Below are positions 22,714 to 34,567 of a stretch of DNA of 64,000 bases, piece by piece. The position numbers were made by a program, and so were the translations under genes. Numbering within the stretch: the stretch's first letter is position 1; the number at the start of each line of letters is the position of its first letter. A model generated the notes under the pieces. That model was given only the letters and a program-made list of their open reading frames with translations, was not told the DNA's origin and ran no database searches. Origin of the DNA: Anodontia alba (Eukaryota > Mollusca > Bivalvia > Lucinida > Lucinidae); the NCBI GenBank assembly GCA_964016985.1, contig OZ024833.1, forward strand, positions 58,355,463 through 58,419,462. Direction: 5' to 3'.

Positions 22714-23090
22714 TGACTGCGGCTCAAATACAAAAAAATATCTTTAATTATTAGTTCTAGCATAGTATTGTGGCATTAAGACTAAACAGTCAAATTATCA
22801 GCATGTCTGACAAATTTAACACTATAATTATAATTAAAAACATTTGTTATCAGTTTATCCATCATTACCATAAAAACTCACTGAAACTGCAGTTGCTGTA
22901 TGTTCTATCAATGAGATCCTTTGGTAAAAAGACAGTCAGATATTACCTCATATTCAATTATAAGTCAACACATGATATATAGATAGTTAACACATGGGCT
23001 TTGAGCTCTTTCCTTTCCAGTACTCGTATGTGTAAAGTAAAATGATTTTAAGTTATATAAGGAATTTTAACCTCAAGTGTTAAATTGAAA

Positions 23091-23429
23091 TACAATCCAC
23101 TTTCCTTATCTCGACTTCGCTTATCTCGGAAGACTGCTTTTCTCGATGTGAAAATCTGGTCCCTAATTTCAACATTGAAGTCTAACAGCAGGTAACAGAA
23201 AATTGTGGAAAAAGAAGAGAAATGGCTTCTGAAGAGCAATTTTTTCCTCTTTTCCACAATATTTTCAATACTTAACTTCACTTATGGAGTAATGTTACAT
23301 ATTCATTTGTGACATGTGGTTTGCGATTTATTTTTTCGTCAATTCTGCAAATATATTTTGCCGAGGTACGGATATCTCGAAGTATTTAAGAGAATCCCTT
23401 GGACTTCGAGATAACGAGAGTCGATTGTA
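23091..23429. repeat. Family E foldback element
   Basis: Left TACAATCCACTTTCC and TTATCTCGACTTCGCTTATC, right TTCGAGATAACGAGAGTCGA. The central complementary arms at 23195-23265 contain ATTGTGGAAAA and TTTTCCACAAT. Confidence 0.8.
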
Positions 23430-23501
23430 ATATAACTGTCGTGCTCAGGGGCTGCTTAGAATGATGTCACAAATGACCGTGGAGTGTAGGTCACATAAAT
23501 G

Positions 23502-23864
23502 TACAGTCGAACTTCAACGGCTCGAACATCTTTGGGACCATGGAAATTTGTTCAAGACATGGGTAGTTCGAGCCACTGAGGGTTAATTATAGCGCCAGGT
23601 CAGGAGGCAAATGGGGATAATTTAGGATTGTCTTTTCCAACTTCTATAAAATAATGGTATCTTGTGTGTACTCATTAGAATCGCCTCGATGAGGCGATTC
23701 TAATGAGTACACACAACATACATTTTCAGGATAAATTAAGAAAAATATCCTTAAATATTTGTTTTCTTGAGCTATCGGAAAAATGTCCTACGGACTCAAA
23801 AACTAGTTCGAGTCATCCACGGTAAACGAGCCATCCATGTTCGAGCCACTGAGGTTACACTGTA
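23502..23864. repeat. Family F foldback element, copy 1
   Basis: Ends ACAGTCGAACTTCAACGGCTC and TTCGAGCCACTGAGGTTACAC. At its centre (23667-23713) is the shared hairpin core GTACTCATTAGAATCGCCTC and complement. A second copy is at 38878. Confidence 0.88.
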
Positions 23865-23899
23865 CTTTAGCTACTGGAAAGATATCAATAAAGAGCCGC

Positions 23900-24120
23900 A
23901 AAGTGAGAAAAGTACCGTCTGACATGCAAACCAAACACAAACTCAGATCAATCTGGTCATGCACACAGTCTGATCAGAGTCTTCGTTCTCCGCATGATGA
24001 AACTTTGGGTCCTTGGCTATCCAAAACAAGTCCAGTGAAGATTCTGATCAGACCATGCGAATACGCAGGCTGATTTGACTCTTCCTTGAGTGTACATGTC
24101 CTACCGTATGTTTTCTGATC
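23900..24120. repeat. Family O foldback element
   Basis: GTCTGATCAGAGTCTTCG, CCTTGGCTATCCAAA and GATTCTGATCAGACCATGCG are family O blocks. The region 24120-25060 holds no recognisable gene. Confidence 0.75.
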
Positions 24121-25239
24121 TTGTGGCTCAAATTACTTGTTTTCCTATTATCATCATCATTATTATTATTTATGGTTGCCCCAAAAGAAGAACGACAAGC
24201 TACTTATACAGATTTAGAATTTCATAATGTGTATAGAATTTCATGCTTTCTATTTTCTCACTTTCACTCTTTCATTACATTGCACAGGCATGTTTGTCCC
24301 AATACGTTAGACAGACACAGTATTCGGGTAATCACGACTTTTTATTATTATTTGCCACTTCACGGGGCAATGACAAATTGGTGATATATTTTCTTATTTC
24401 ACTGAAAACGGGGTTTGGCGTTCGACCTTTTAATTTGCATGAAAAGTGAATATAAATATGAGATTCTCAGGAAAGGCTCCATTCAGAGAGCACAGTCTTT
24501 TCAAGTAAAGCAATCAGATAAGGATTTAATATCATGACATGTCAGGATAAAAAGCACCATGTCGTAAACAGAATGACAAAAAAGACAAATATACCCAATA
24601 TTCTACACATGTAAGAAGAAAAAAAAACAACTTTCAAAATAAACTAATATCCAGCACACTAAGGGTTAATGAATAATAATTGGCAATAAAAGCACATTTC
24701 ATTTTTTTATGATTGTTCCTTGGTTCATTTTCTGGATTCAAAATTAGACATCTGTCTGAAAAAAACAGTTGTGTTAACAATCATGCAAAAGGACGAAACT
24801 TTATCACTATAAACGATCAGGCGAAGGAATTAATTTTTATCTATCCCATAAATACTCGCATATCAAAGTAGCTCCATAGGTTTCTAATCACCGACGAAAT
24901 TTACTTCGAAGAACACTTATTTTCATAATGACTCTCTTCGAAACCAAGTATTTTTGCCATGTAAACAGTGAGACAATTGTAATTAGTAGCATCGATGTAT
25001 TTTAGTGAATAAGTAAAATAAAAAAAGTGGCACACTTACCCTTTGTATTCAGACAAATATGCTTCCGCAAACAGCAAAGAGCCAGATTAGATGCTGCAGA
25101 ACGTCTGATCAGCGTCTACGATGTTAACCACACATCTAGCAGTTTTTAGACACATCAACATCAATTAAAATGAATCTGTTTAAACGTTTGGAAGCGTATG
25201 GTAAATGATTCAGATGGCCAAATATTAAGGGTCAATACA

Positions 25240-25410
25240 GTATTAAACAGAAAATGCAGCGGACGACAAACCAGAGATATTTCATTTATCCCAGAAAATA
25301 GGCTCGACAATTCGCATGAAATGTCAAGTCCTATTTTCTTGGAAAATATTTCAATGTGTTGTTTGATGAAAGGTTTACCCAGCATGCTAAGCATAAAATA
25401 CACCGCTAAT
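25240..25410. repeat. Family H foldback next to an ABCB exon
   Basis: GCGGACGACAAACC, ATCCCAGAAAATAGG, a TTCGCATGAAATGTC block and CCCAGCATGCTAAGC are family H blocks. The element lies in the intron, ending about 15 bp from the donor of the exon at 25425-25519. Confidence 0.75.
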
Positions 25411-25424
25411 ACAATAAAACTAAC

Positions 25425-25519
25425 CTGCAGGGAGACAGCTAGAAAACCCACTACCCCAAGTCCAACGAAGAGTAACGAATAAAACATTATGTCTCGTCTT
25501 TGGTTTTCTAAGCTAGGTT
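25425..25519 (-). CDS. ABCB1: ABCB exon: TM7-TM8 loop and TM8
   Basis: The exon reads PSLENQRRDIMFYSLLFV and then GLGVVGFLAVSLQ, ending in phase 0 at GTTAGT. The only AG acceptor lies before 25519, which leaves two bases and does not match the phase 0 end of the previous exon. Ten bases upstream, from 25529, the genomic sequence encodes VFAE in frame. This is what I expect at this point in ABCB proteins, and it is preceded by a T-rich tract ending AC. The exon may therefore once have begun at 25529 with its AG now changed to AC. A family H foldback element lies just inside the downstream intron. Confidence 0.85.
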
Positions 25520-25564
25520 CTGCAAATACGTAAAACAACAAGCAAATTCAAAGAATTCATGTAA

Positions 25565-26910
25565 TCCTCAAAATGACCCAAGTGACAATGTGGAAAAAAT
25601 CTGATGATTATGTCCTAACCACATGCAAATTTCAGACCATGTAGAAAATGTGCGCAAAGTTACAAAAAAAAAATGTTTAAAACAAGTAGGAGGAGTCAGG
25701 CTCACAAGGCAAAAAATGATACATGGAAAAAGTAAAGAAAAACAATAATTTGAGGATAGTGAAGAAATATGTGCATATCTTAAGACCATGATCAAAACTC
25801 ATGTAAAGTTTAAGAAGAATCGGCACAAAACTGTAGGAGGAATTGCGTTCACAAGGTACCTACTACCTATTCACTTTTGTAGTAACCGGGCACAAAAAAT
25901 CTAAGTTAGAAATGAATAAAAATAAAGAAAATCTATTTCAGGATTCTGTGTAAAAAATGCAAAACTGCAGACCATGATTAAAACACCTGAAGTATCAGCC
26001 GAAAACTGTAGGAGGAGTTCCGCTCACAAGGTACCTACCCCTATACACTTCCGTAGTATTGAAGCACGGAAAATGTCTAAGTTAAATATGTAACAAGAGT
26101 TGTCAGAAGACAAAGCAGATCGCCAGAAAGGGCTGATCGGATAAGAAAACAATCTTTAAATATAAAAGATTAAATGCAGAACTTAAAAGTCAGAAGAATG
26201 TCAAACTGAGAGATGGGGTATATGCCATTGAAACATCTTCCCTTAGGTAGGTGTGGACAAAATATGAAAGCAATATCTTACATACTTCAGCAGTCATGTA
26301 CGCTTTTCAAAACTTAAACACAGCTGTAAATGACAAAGTATGAGGTGACCTTGACCTAGGCAGAAGGTCAAACTAAGGGGTGTACTATTGACAGGTCTTA
26401 CCCTAAGGTAGGTGTGGGCCAAATATTAAAGCGGTATCTTGAATACTTCTGCAGTTACAAACACTTTCCAAAACTTAAACGCAGAACTCGACCACGGGTT
26501 TAAATGACAAAGAATGACCACGCACCGCGGACAGCCAAATACTATATCCCCACGCTTTTCTTTGAAAAGGCGGGGTACATAAAACAAACATCATCTAGAA
26601 CAATTTTAGCTCTGAACATAAAGAGTATACAGAAACATATTCCACAAGTTTCTCGCTTTATGGCACAGACACTAAATTTAGCCAAAGGCAGGTAACCAAT
26701 AACCGAGAGATCAAGTGATATCATTCTTTTTCCTGACACATTGTCCTGATAAGATAAATCCATCAGAAATATCTTGAATCCATCCTGTAAGCTTCAGGAT
26801 TTATAGCCCAAGCACGTAAAACAATGGACTGAAGGACGGACAAATTAACTAACGGACGGTCAGAAAGACAGACATGGGTAACATTCTATGCCCATTCACC
26901 ATCCTTCAAA
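25565..26910 (-). repeat. Reverse relative of the family J array plus dispersed repeats
   Basis: AAAACTGTAGGAGGAGTTCC and CTCACAAGGTACCTAC recur at 25830 and 26000 and are the reverse complement of the family J1 unit start. A related segment with GGTGACCTTGACCTAGG is at 26340. The stretch ends in a degraded GGACGGACAAATT tail. No gene. Confidence 0.6.
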
Positions 26911-26939
26911 TGGCGGGGGCATAATAAACTTTCATCACA

Positions 26940-27310
26940 TGCTTTGGTTTAGTTGTAGATGCTTTATTCTATGATTGTAACCTTTCATGGGGACTTCTAT
27001 ATTTATTTTTGAGCAATGAAATTATAAAAGATCCTCGTTAAAATAATAATAAAAAAAAACACTAAAGAACATAATTAGAATGTAGATTTCATCGAGACTT
27101 TTCATATGGTAGCAATGTAGTTTGCAGGGCCGCATACAACCCCTTCCCTAGCACACACTTGTCTGAATGATCCAAAGAGAACACGCTACATGGCACATCA
27201 CACCAGCCACAATGATGCCAAATAAAACTGATAAGGGTTGGCAGTGGAAAAAAAAGAACACACAGAATGCAATTCGGGGACTCGGTTTCGCTGAGACTCT
27301 TCTGACGGCA
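26940..27310. repeat. Family R/I copy, reverse
   Basis: Marker blocks GGACTCGGTTTCGCTGAGAC, ACATGGCACATCACACC and CAATGTAGTTTGCAGGGCC. It ends 135 bp before the TM7 exon. Confidence 0.6.
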
Positions 27311-27445
27311 ACAACGTTCATTGACATCTTGCTAATCTATCTATGAAATGATGGCTACATGGCAAACATTGTTTACCTTGATAAAGGATCTGCAACTGAT
27401 CTAGGATAAGACTTTTTGTATCTTTAGTTTTAACACATTACTTAC

Positions 27446-27601
27446 CTCTATAATGTCAAGAAAGATAAATGCAAATGCTGGCATAATTGAACCATTAACC
27501 ACACACCCAAGACATCCAAGAAAAATCAGGTACCACTCTGGAGCATTTATGCGTAGGATTCGTTTGATGGATGCATCAGTTTTCTTCTCTTTCTTTTTGT
27601 C
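27446..27601 (-). CDS. ABCB1: ABCB exon: start of TMD2 (TM7)
   Basis: This exon has 52 codons. A lysine-rich start (DKKKEKKTDASIKRILRINA) is followed by PEWYLIFLGCLGCVVNG and then PAFAFIFLDIIE, the TM7 region of ABCB exporters. The acceptor is TCTAG. The donor is the ideal AG then GTAAGT, giving phase 0. An alternative GTAATG four bases further on would change the phase. The next exon fits phase 0 only if it starts upstream of its visible AG, so the join is unresolved. Confidence 0.9.
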
Positions 27602-29326
27602 CTAGATTGATGAAGAAAATTAATTCAAAACGCTGAAATCTTCTATAACCATAGCATTCATTTCGTACATGCGTAAGGAAAGTTATTTACAAAAAGAGTG
27701 ATCACCCATCACAAAACGTAGTTTCCTCTTTTATCATAGTGGCTATCCTTAAATGAAAGAATTTGTTCTTTAAATGAGCCATTAAGAGTAACCCCAATCT
27801 TGCTAGCGATAGGATGGAGGACATTTTTGTAGATTTTTCTTGGGTATACGTGAAAATAATATCTGTTGACGCCACTGTCTTCTATACTTTTCTGAACATG
27901 GGTGCATTATGACATCTTATCATAGTTTGTTGCTTCTGGCTATAATAAGGCCATTACATAAACTGGCACACTAGTGTGGCCCGTAACAATACGGGATTAC
28001 GCCTGCAACGTCACATTGTTTTATTACAACAAAAGGCAATTTTTCCTGCAAACACAGTAATTATACATTTTGTGTCTTATGATAAACAAAAATCTTACAT
28101 TAAGATACATTTCATACATTTATTAAACTTATTTAGAAATCTTAAACTTTTGCTTCTTCGTTTGATTTGAGATTTAAAGACATAAAAGTATGATTTGTCT
28201 TGGTCATTAGTCATTACACTGATAAAACTAGTACACTGTAAATGAATGAAAGACAGGCAGAGGCCCAATAGGGAAATTATTACTGGCTTATTTATCTGAT
28301 CTATAGGTAATATACCATCCAAAATATTATCACCCCTCAGAAATCTTTGTCATCCTCTGCTGGGATATCATTATCACCTCTTTATGACATGTCTTTAAAC
28401 TCTCTTCGAACGGATCCTGCGCCTAGTTGGCAATAAAATCATAAGTGAGTGGTACCACATTTGATCTCACTTTAGCTATGTCTTTAATGGCCCTGTCAAC
28501 AATATTTCAACCTGGTGAAGTTCTTAGCTCTTCATTCAATATTTCCGTCATTTCGAGTCCTCTCATAGGGAAAGGGATAGAGAAAAGAAGAATTGGTTAG
28601 ATGTGACAAAAGTTTCAAGCCCCTGATCATGCTTCCACTGAGGCAAAGCATTTTCTGTTAAAAGTCAGTGATGAGAGGACCAACTCTCAGACAGTTTCAG
28701 CAGGAGGGTGCACCGCCCTACCACCACAAACTAAATCATTTGCGCACCAAGACTCATACAAGATATGAAGCATTTAACTCGTTTAATAAATATCATATGA
28801 AATGACCACTCCTTTATGAGCTTTTCTGAAAATTCTACACGTCATCTGTATGACGTGTATTGAAAGAAAGCAACAATATGTTTGTTTGAATATAGTTCAT
28901 ACAAACACTCTGTTGAGCAACACGTGTACAGCCGACACACGGCACTTACAATCAGCTGCAGTGAAATAAAAATCTATAAACGTTGCACTTGGAAACAAAG
29001 AACACATAAAAGAATGAAACGCCTTCTAGAAATGGTTTAGGGTTGAGGTGATCAAATAACACCAATCAACCGTTTCACCCCTGAGTTTCTGAAGTGGACT
29101 CTTCCATCTTTGAAATTTTGATATGTAATTGTTGCAAATGAGGATATCGGAAATAATCACAATTGCAAACAGTGTAGATCTAGATGAGGCAGCTCGTTAC
29201 AAGACGTCACATCTGAAGCTTCCCTGTTTGCAGAAGTATCTGTTTTGGTCTGTATGGTTGAAATGGTTCAGAGCACAGCATCAAAGCCATGTAACAAAAG
29301 TATTTCTCTCTTGTCCAAGCAATTAC
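27602..29326. other. ABCB intron, no further gene seen
   Basis: Includes a reverse family R/I fragment (28900-29010) and a partial family N arm (29168-29195). An inverted pair CGTCATCTGTATGACG is at 28842. I see no exon here. Confidence 0.55.
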
Positions 29327-29433
29327 TTTTTCTCTTTCTTTTTCTTCTTCTCGCTGCTCTCTTTCCTTCGAATCTATTCTTTTAAGCAAATTCTGTCCTT
29401 TACGAGTAGACTCATTTTCAGAAGAAATCATTT
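29327..29433 (-). CDS. ABCB1: ABCB exon: charged linker between NBD1 and TMD2
   Basis: The exon starts after TTCCACAG, completes a Glu codon, and reads MISSENESTRKGQNLLKR and then a run of Glu, Lys and Arg ending EREK. It ends in phase 0 at GTAATT. This highly charged, helix-prone stretch is the expected linker, which in vertebrate P-glycoprotein carries phosphorylation sites. Both phases agree with the neighbouring exons at 36086 and 27601. The opposite-strand open frame here is a shadow. Confidence 0.85.
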
Positions 29434-29679
29434 CTGTGGAAAAACAAAAAAACAAAGTCACAGAAGTTATAGCCCTTGTAAAAGATGGCGAAAAGCCTAC
29501 CACGTGTACACAGTTCCCTTAAATGTTGAATTAGATGTGATATCAATCCCATTAGTTCTAGTGTCTTGTAGTTTGTTCATACAGATCCGTTTCTTAATCT
29601 GACGCACCTGAACTCAAATAGGGAATTCATATACTTTCGAAGCAGGCAACTTTGCTTCATTATATGCTTTACCTGTGAT

Positions 29680-30110
29680 TTGTTGCCCGTAATGATTCAT
29701 GGGTGAGTAAGAAGACCTCCACACGGGCCGAACAAGTATATGTTTTTACCAGTATGGAAGCTGAGGGCGAGGGTAGGGATCCCGTAAAGCTAGCTTAAAC
29801 CCCCAGTAGTTCACTACTGACCGTTCCAAGGCGGTAAGTTTGGTCAATTGTTAGGTTAGTTTCACTTTATAATGTTTTTCTTTTCACAATTTTGTAAGTT
29901 TAAGATACATGTATATTCAGTTAAGTTTAGCTGACAGAGTTGCCATCTTTTTGGGAAAAGCCAACTCTGCTTGTTATCTGTTCCTTTTGTGGCTGCTTTA
30001 TTGTATTTGTCTGTCTTTTCCATTGCTGTTTGGGGCTTGATGTGGAGCTGTCTTTATAAGTTTCTCAGTTCAGTTATTTACTTTGTCAAACTTGTTTTAG
30101 CCTCCGTCCA
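29680..30110. repeat. Family P copy
   Basis: Shares GAAGCTGAGGGCGAGG, GACCGTTCCAAGGCGGT, TTTTTGGGAAAAG and CTGCTTGTTATCTGTT with 19960-20420. Confidence 0.7.
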
Positions 30111-30424
30111 TAAATGACGTCTAATCTAAAGAAAAAACAACAACAACAACAACAAAAAACAAAAAAAACAAAAAAAAAACGCTTAATATGTCTTGTGATT
30201 CTGTCAATAGCATTGAAATAACTAGGGATCTCGGATTACACTTTTAGTAACCATTATACTATATACCTTGCTACCGCTAAAATAAAGGCAACATTTAAAG
30301 CTTTTCATTAATGATGTGCCTGACATAGCAGTCCATATAGTGGTTAGCACTACGTCCAGTCCTACTGCGCATAAAGAACTCGTTCATAAATTTTAGTAGG
30401 TGCATAAGCTACAGACACAGGACA

Positions 30425-30580
30425 TTATATTCAATGGGCTTACATTACAGGAAGCCTACATGAAGATATATACACACGTTACTGACATACGATGCTTTAT
30501 GTAATGGGCTTACATTACAAAAAGTGAAAATGGTTGCTACATACATGGGGCATTATATGTAATGGGCTTACAATGGGTGT
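30425..30580 (+). repeat. Short tandem repeat, ~60-70 bp units
   Basis: Three partial units contain AATGGGCTTACA preceded by CATTATAT or its variants. An A-rich tract is at 30127-30180. Confidence 0.6.
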
Positions 30581-30976
30581 TTCCAATGCAATGGAAGTAA
30601 AGTATGGATAGGTACATGCAAGTTCAAACCTCGATTACTTCGGTTTCATTATATTTGTTTTTATTTTTCAGCATATGGGAAAGTAAATAGAATGAACAAT
30701 CTACCACTAAAGCGGTTAACATTGAGAATCAATATTTCGGTCTCCTCGACCAGGTTTAGGATTGAAGAAAGAACATAAAATTCACAGCTGAAGAAACGAT
30801 ATGTCATGTGATGTTATTGATAACTAGTGGAAGTTACTTATTTGTCAAGGAGAATGGATAAATTGAAAATAATATTTTATCTTATTCAATCTTTGGTAGA
30901 AACAATAAAATTTCAAAGCTATTGATTTTAGTAGAAATTCGCTGCAAACAGGGTTAGGGTGTGTTAAACTAACAAG

Positions 30977-31998
30977 ATGTACAAAGTTGAAGATAGAGCA
31001 GTCATAAAGTACTTCTGTGAGAACGGCATGTCCCCGAAGGACATTCATGACAACTTCATAAAACTCTTTGGGCCTCATTCTTGCAGCATGGTGTAGAAAC
31101 AGGCTGCTAAATTCAGGAGAAGCATGGAGAGTGTGGAGGATTATGAACGTACTGGGGCCTTAAAGAGGCTACTACAGACACAAACATTGAGCTTGTGCAA
31201 GTCTGATCATGTGTAACAGGACAAGAAGCCTGCGTGATATAGCTTGACAAATAGGCATAGGTTTTAGGGCGTCAGTCTATCTTGGTCGATCGATATCTTA
31301 GGGATGTCTAGGATCTCAGCTAAGTCGGTCCCCAGAATGTTGACCACAGATCAGAAGAAGAGCAGGTTTGATATTTCTAAGTACCTTCTAGTTCTCTATT
31401 AAGATGACCCTAATGAAGTATGCATCGAGTTGTGACATAAGATGAGACTTGGATTCATTACTTTCATCCTGAAGCCAAACAGCAGAGTATGCAATGGAAG
31501 CACCTTGGCTCTTCCTCTACTAGAAATTTAAGATAATTTGTTCGCCAGGAAAATGATGGCCTCTATCTTTTGGGACAGTCAAGGTGTTATAATGGTTGGT
31601 TATCTTGAGGAAGGTTCCATGATAACTGGTGCATATTATGCAACAGAACTATGGCGGATGCATCAGGAGATTGTGAAGAAAAGAAGAGGAAAGTTGCAGG
31701 ATAATGCACCAGCCCACATCTCTTCATTTGCTGCTGCAAATAAATGCGACTAAATGCAGCTTTGAGGTCCTTTCGATCCTCGTATTCTACAGATGTAGCC
31801 CCTTTGGATTTCTATCTATTTCCAAATCTGAAAACTAACTATCGTGGTAGGAACTTTGAAAGCAATGAAGGCGTCATATACGCTGTTGATGAATACTTGG
31901 GGGACCAGGAAGAAGCCTTCTTTGTTGAAAGGATAAGCAAGCTCGAACTACTTTGGAGAAAGTACATCGAGGCAAAGGGAGTTTATATTGAGAAATAA
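30977..31998 (+). pseudogene. Mariner transposase pseudogene (DD34D type)
   Basis: Reads MYKVEDRAVIKYFCENGMS and PKDIHDNFIKLFG, the helix-turn-helix start of a SETMAR-type mariner transposase, then a stop at 31096 where Trp is usual. After frame changes it continues LGMSRISAKSVPRMLT, DETWIHYFHPEAKQQSMQWKH (about 31448), MASIFWDSQGVIMVGYLEEG, LQDNAPAHIS and DVAPLDFYLFPNLK, ending IEAKGVYIEK. All three catalytic aspartates can be seen, in three reading frames. Transposases of this group cut and paste at TA. The copy is inactive because of stops and frameshifts. It is a different mariner lineage from the one at 2-5 kb. Confidence 0.92.
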
Positions 31999-32119
31999 TG
32001 GCACAATTTCTGCTCTTGGTCATTCCCAGAGTACAGGGGCCGAGAACTTTTTGATTGTCCCTCGTAGTCTCTGTTATCTGTGTTACTTTGATGATTCAAC
32101 TTTTGTTGATGTGTAAATT

Positions 32120-32660
32120 TTGAGAAATGAGGGAGAACTTCGGTGCCTGTTAGTTGGTGAGTTTAATGGCTCATCCAACACTTTTAAGGTCATGTCGAGT
32201 CGCTCAGTTTGCCAAATTACACTTTTCCAGGACAGGCAGGTAGAACGTCACCCCGTACTTCACCATAGTGCAGATTATATTTTTATTTCCTTTGGTTTGA
32301 GCCCATTGCAGTTTCTTTGATAATCGAGTTCTGCTTATGTATGCGCTAGAGGGCGTAAGCAGTACTGCAAACTTCATAACTGCTGATGAAGAGTCTCAAT
32401 AAAACCGAGACTCCCATTTTCTATCTGTAATGTGTTCTTTGTTTCCAAAGGCAACCTTTCAGATTTTTAGTCTTCTGAGCGGTTAACCAGTACAGTGCAC
32501 ATTCTCCCGCCAGAAACTGACAACTGCTCTTTTTCAATCAGCGAGAGGATGGCCGTAGATTATATTTCAATCTCTACGAAACAAATGGTTCCGGAGCCTG
32601 CGGGGATCAAACCCGCAACCTCCTGATCACCAGTTAGGCGCCTGTAAACTGTCAAGATTT
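32120..32660 (-). mobile_element. tRNA-derived SINE, interrupted
   Basis: The head at 32600-32660 (minus strand) has TAACTGGTGATCAGGAGG and the box B-like GGTTTGATCCC. The body GTCAGTTTCTGGCGGGAGAA and TTAACCGCTCAGA matches the SINE copies at 42250 and 43728. The tail (CATGACCTTAAAAGTG) resumes to the left of a family R/I segment at 32236-32470 that splits it. Confidence 0.75.
32236..32470 (+). repeat. Family R/I segment inserted in a SINE
   Basis: Blocks include CCCCGTACTTCACCATAGTG, GCTAGAGGGCGTAAGCAG, AGAGTCTCAATAAAACCGAG and GTTTCCAAAGGCAACCTTT, closely matching 37595-37830. SINE sequence flanks it on both sides. Confidence 0.75.
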
Positions 32661-32825
32661 AAGCCCCAGTTACTGGATATTAGGCCAGCTACTAACCATT
32701 TTAAGTAACTATTCTGTGGTTGTTCTTTCACTACTGACGTTTGCTGGATATCTACATACCGTATTTGACTTATTTACCTCAATGTGCACTTAGTTGACCA
32801 AAATAACTGGCCAAAAACTTGTAAA

Positions 32826-33178
32826 ATACAGTCGACTCTCGTTATCTCGAATTCCAAGGGACTCTATGAAACACTTCGAGATAGCCGTGCTTCGAAATAT
32901 CAGATTTGCGGAACTGAGGAAAACAATTAATCGAACAACCACCTTTAACAGAATGAATATGTAATTTGACTCCTAAGTTAGAGTTAAATTGAAAATATTG
33001 TGGAAAAGAGGAACAATTGCTCCTAAGGATAATAGGAGAAATTGCTCTTTCTCATCTTTTCCACAATATTTTGTTGCCTGTTGGTAGATATCTGTGGTAA
33101 AACAAGCGCCAGATCTTCACTATGAGATAAGCGGTTATTCGAGATAAGCGAGGTCGAGATAACGAGAGTCGACTGTAT
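32826..33178. repeat. Family E foldback element
   Basis: Ends TACAGTCGACTCTCGTTATC and its complement at 33158-33178. The central arms contain AAAATATTGTGGAAAAGA and its complement around CCTAAGGATAATAGG. Confidence 0.92.
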
Positions 33179-33604
33179 TGACCTGATAAGGACACACTGT
33201 ACAGGAAGATCAGCAGAGGAATTCATGAATACGCTGTCTACGTGAAACGTCTTACTGAAAGCTGATAGCTGTACAGGGCGTGTATTTTTGTAAATTAAAA
33301 TTTAAGAAAAAGGATAATGTGTAATATAAGTAGGAATTAAATGTTACAGGATTTAATACCTTCGTCTGTGAAGATACATGATTTCAATGACAAGTAGCAA
33401 ATAAAAATGAAAAAAGAACATATTTAACATTTGTTTATGTCAAAACATGATGGTAATTTGGTGTTTTAAACTACTTTCAACATTATTTAGTCATACCGAA
33501 ACGATGGAAGGGTGATATTTAAATGCTCCGTGCGATGAAGTGCCATTTAGGCATATGTCAAAAGAGGATGTTATCCGACCAAACTAAAATATGAAGTGAG
33601 ACTC

Positions 33605-33815
33605 AACGTTTAGCGCGCTGGGTAAATTTTCGGCAGACGACAATTTGAAATATTCTTCTCAGTTTTCATAGAAAATAGACTTTTATAACTCATGTAAAGT
33701 GTCTCCTAAGGAGGCAATTTGATTGAAACGTCAAAGCCAATTTTCTGGGGAAAAATAAGAAAAACATCTTCAGTTTTTGTCATCTGAATTAGCCCAAAGA
33801 GTCGTAAAGGTTAAA
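33605..33815. repeat. Family H foldback element
   Basis: CGGCAGACGACAATTTGAAA on the left, a centre of TGTCTCCTAAGGAGGCAA, and GTCATCTGAATTAGCCC on the right. Arms are diverged. Confidence 0.75.
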
Positions 33816-34567
33816 GGCCCCGAGGCTGTAAAACCTTTTTCATGCTCAGCTTAGATAAACATGACATTTGTTCTGCTAATAAATCTCAAATTACTAACGA
33901 TTGCAAATTCTTCCTTGCTAAACATAGCTGAGAATATAGGGATCACCCATGGTTTTTCATGCATTAACATTTCCCGGGTCCCGAGGAAGCTGTTTCAACA
34001 CGAGGCCGCTAGGCTGAGTGTTCAGATATCTTCCGAGGAACCTGGCAAATGTTATTGCAATGAAATAACCATGGATGATCGTTGTTCTTGCATAACATAC
34101 GATTCAAACGGCAAATTGTGATGAAAACGCCCCAAAGCTCCATATAAACTCCATATAAACTCTTCAAATGCGACGACAAACCAACATGGCGGCTAGTTCA
34201 GAATGTTGTTTACAATGACGCCAGTTGTGCAGTCACCCCCTGACGTCATCATAAAATTCTAAAATGCTACATTCATGGCGATAACGTTACGTCGCTCAAC
34301 GTAACGTAAACAAAGCAAGGCCCATCTTGTGATATCAAAAGTTCAAAATCCCTGTTCAAACAGCACGTGAATTTCATGATTTGAAAATGGGTTTTGTTGT
34401 TTGAACACGGCGTCTGGTCCATTCAAAAATAGCTTCAAAAGCTATGTTCATAGGATTGTATGCAAGAATGAAAATTTCTCTATTGTTGGCTTTATCATGT
34501 TTATTAGCAGAGAAAATTCATGCTCAGCTGAGTTGAGCATGAACAAAGTTTTATAACCTCGGGGCCA
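33816..34567. repeat. Family D element split by a ~530-bp insertion
   Basis: The left half (GGCCCCGAGGCTGTAAAAC to AACATAGCTGAG) and right half (ATGAAAATTTCTCTATTG to TTATAACCTCGGGGCC) together make a full family D element like the copy at 11378. The intervening 33933-34466 is foreign, with CATGGTTTTTCATGCATTAAC near its start and CATAACGTTACG-type inverted motifs inside. It resembles 18366-18600 in part. Confidence 0.8.

Noticed and set aside
29129..29602. 157-residue plus-strand open frame
   Set aside because: It overlaps the charged linker exon of the ABCB gene on the other strand, has no family features, and is a shadow of the purine-rich linker sequence.
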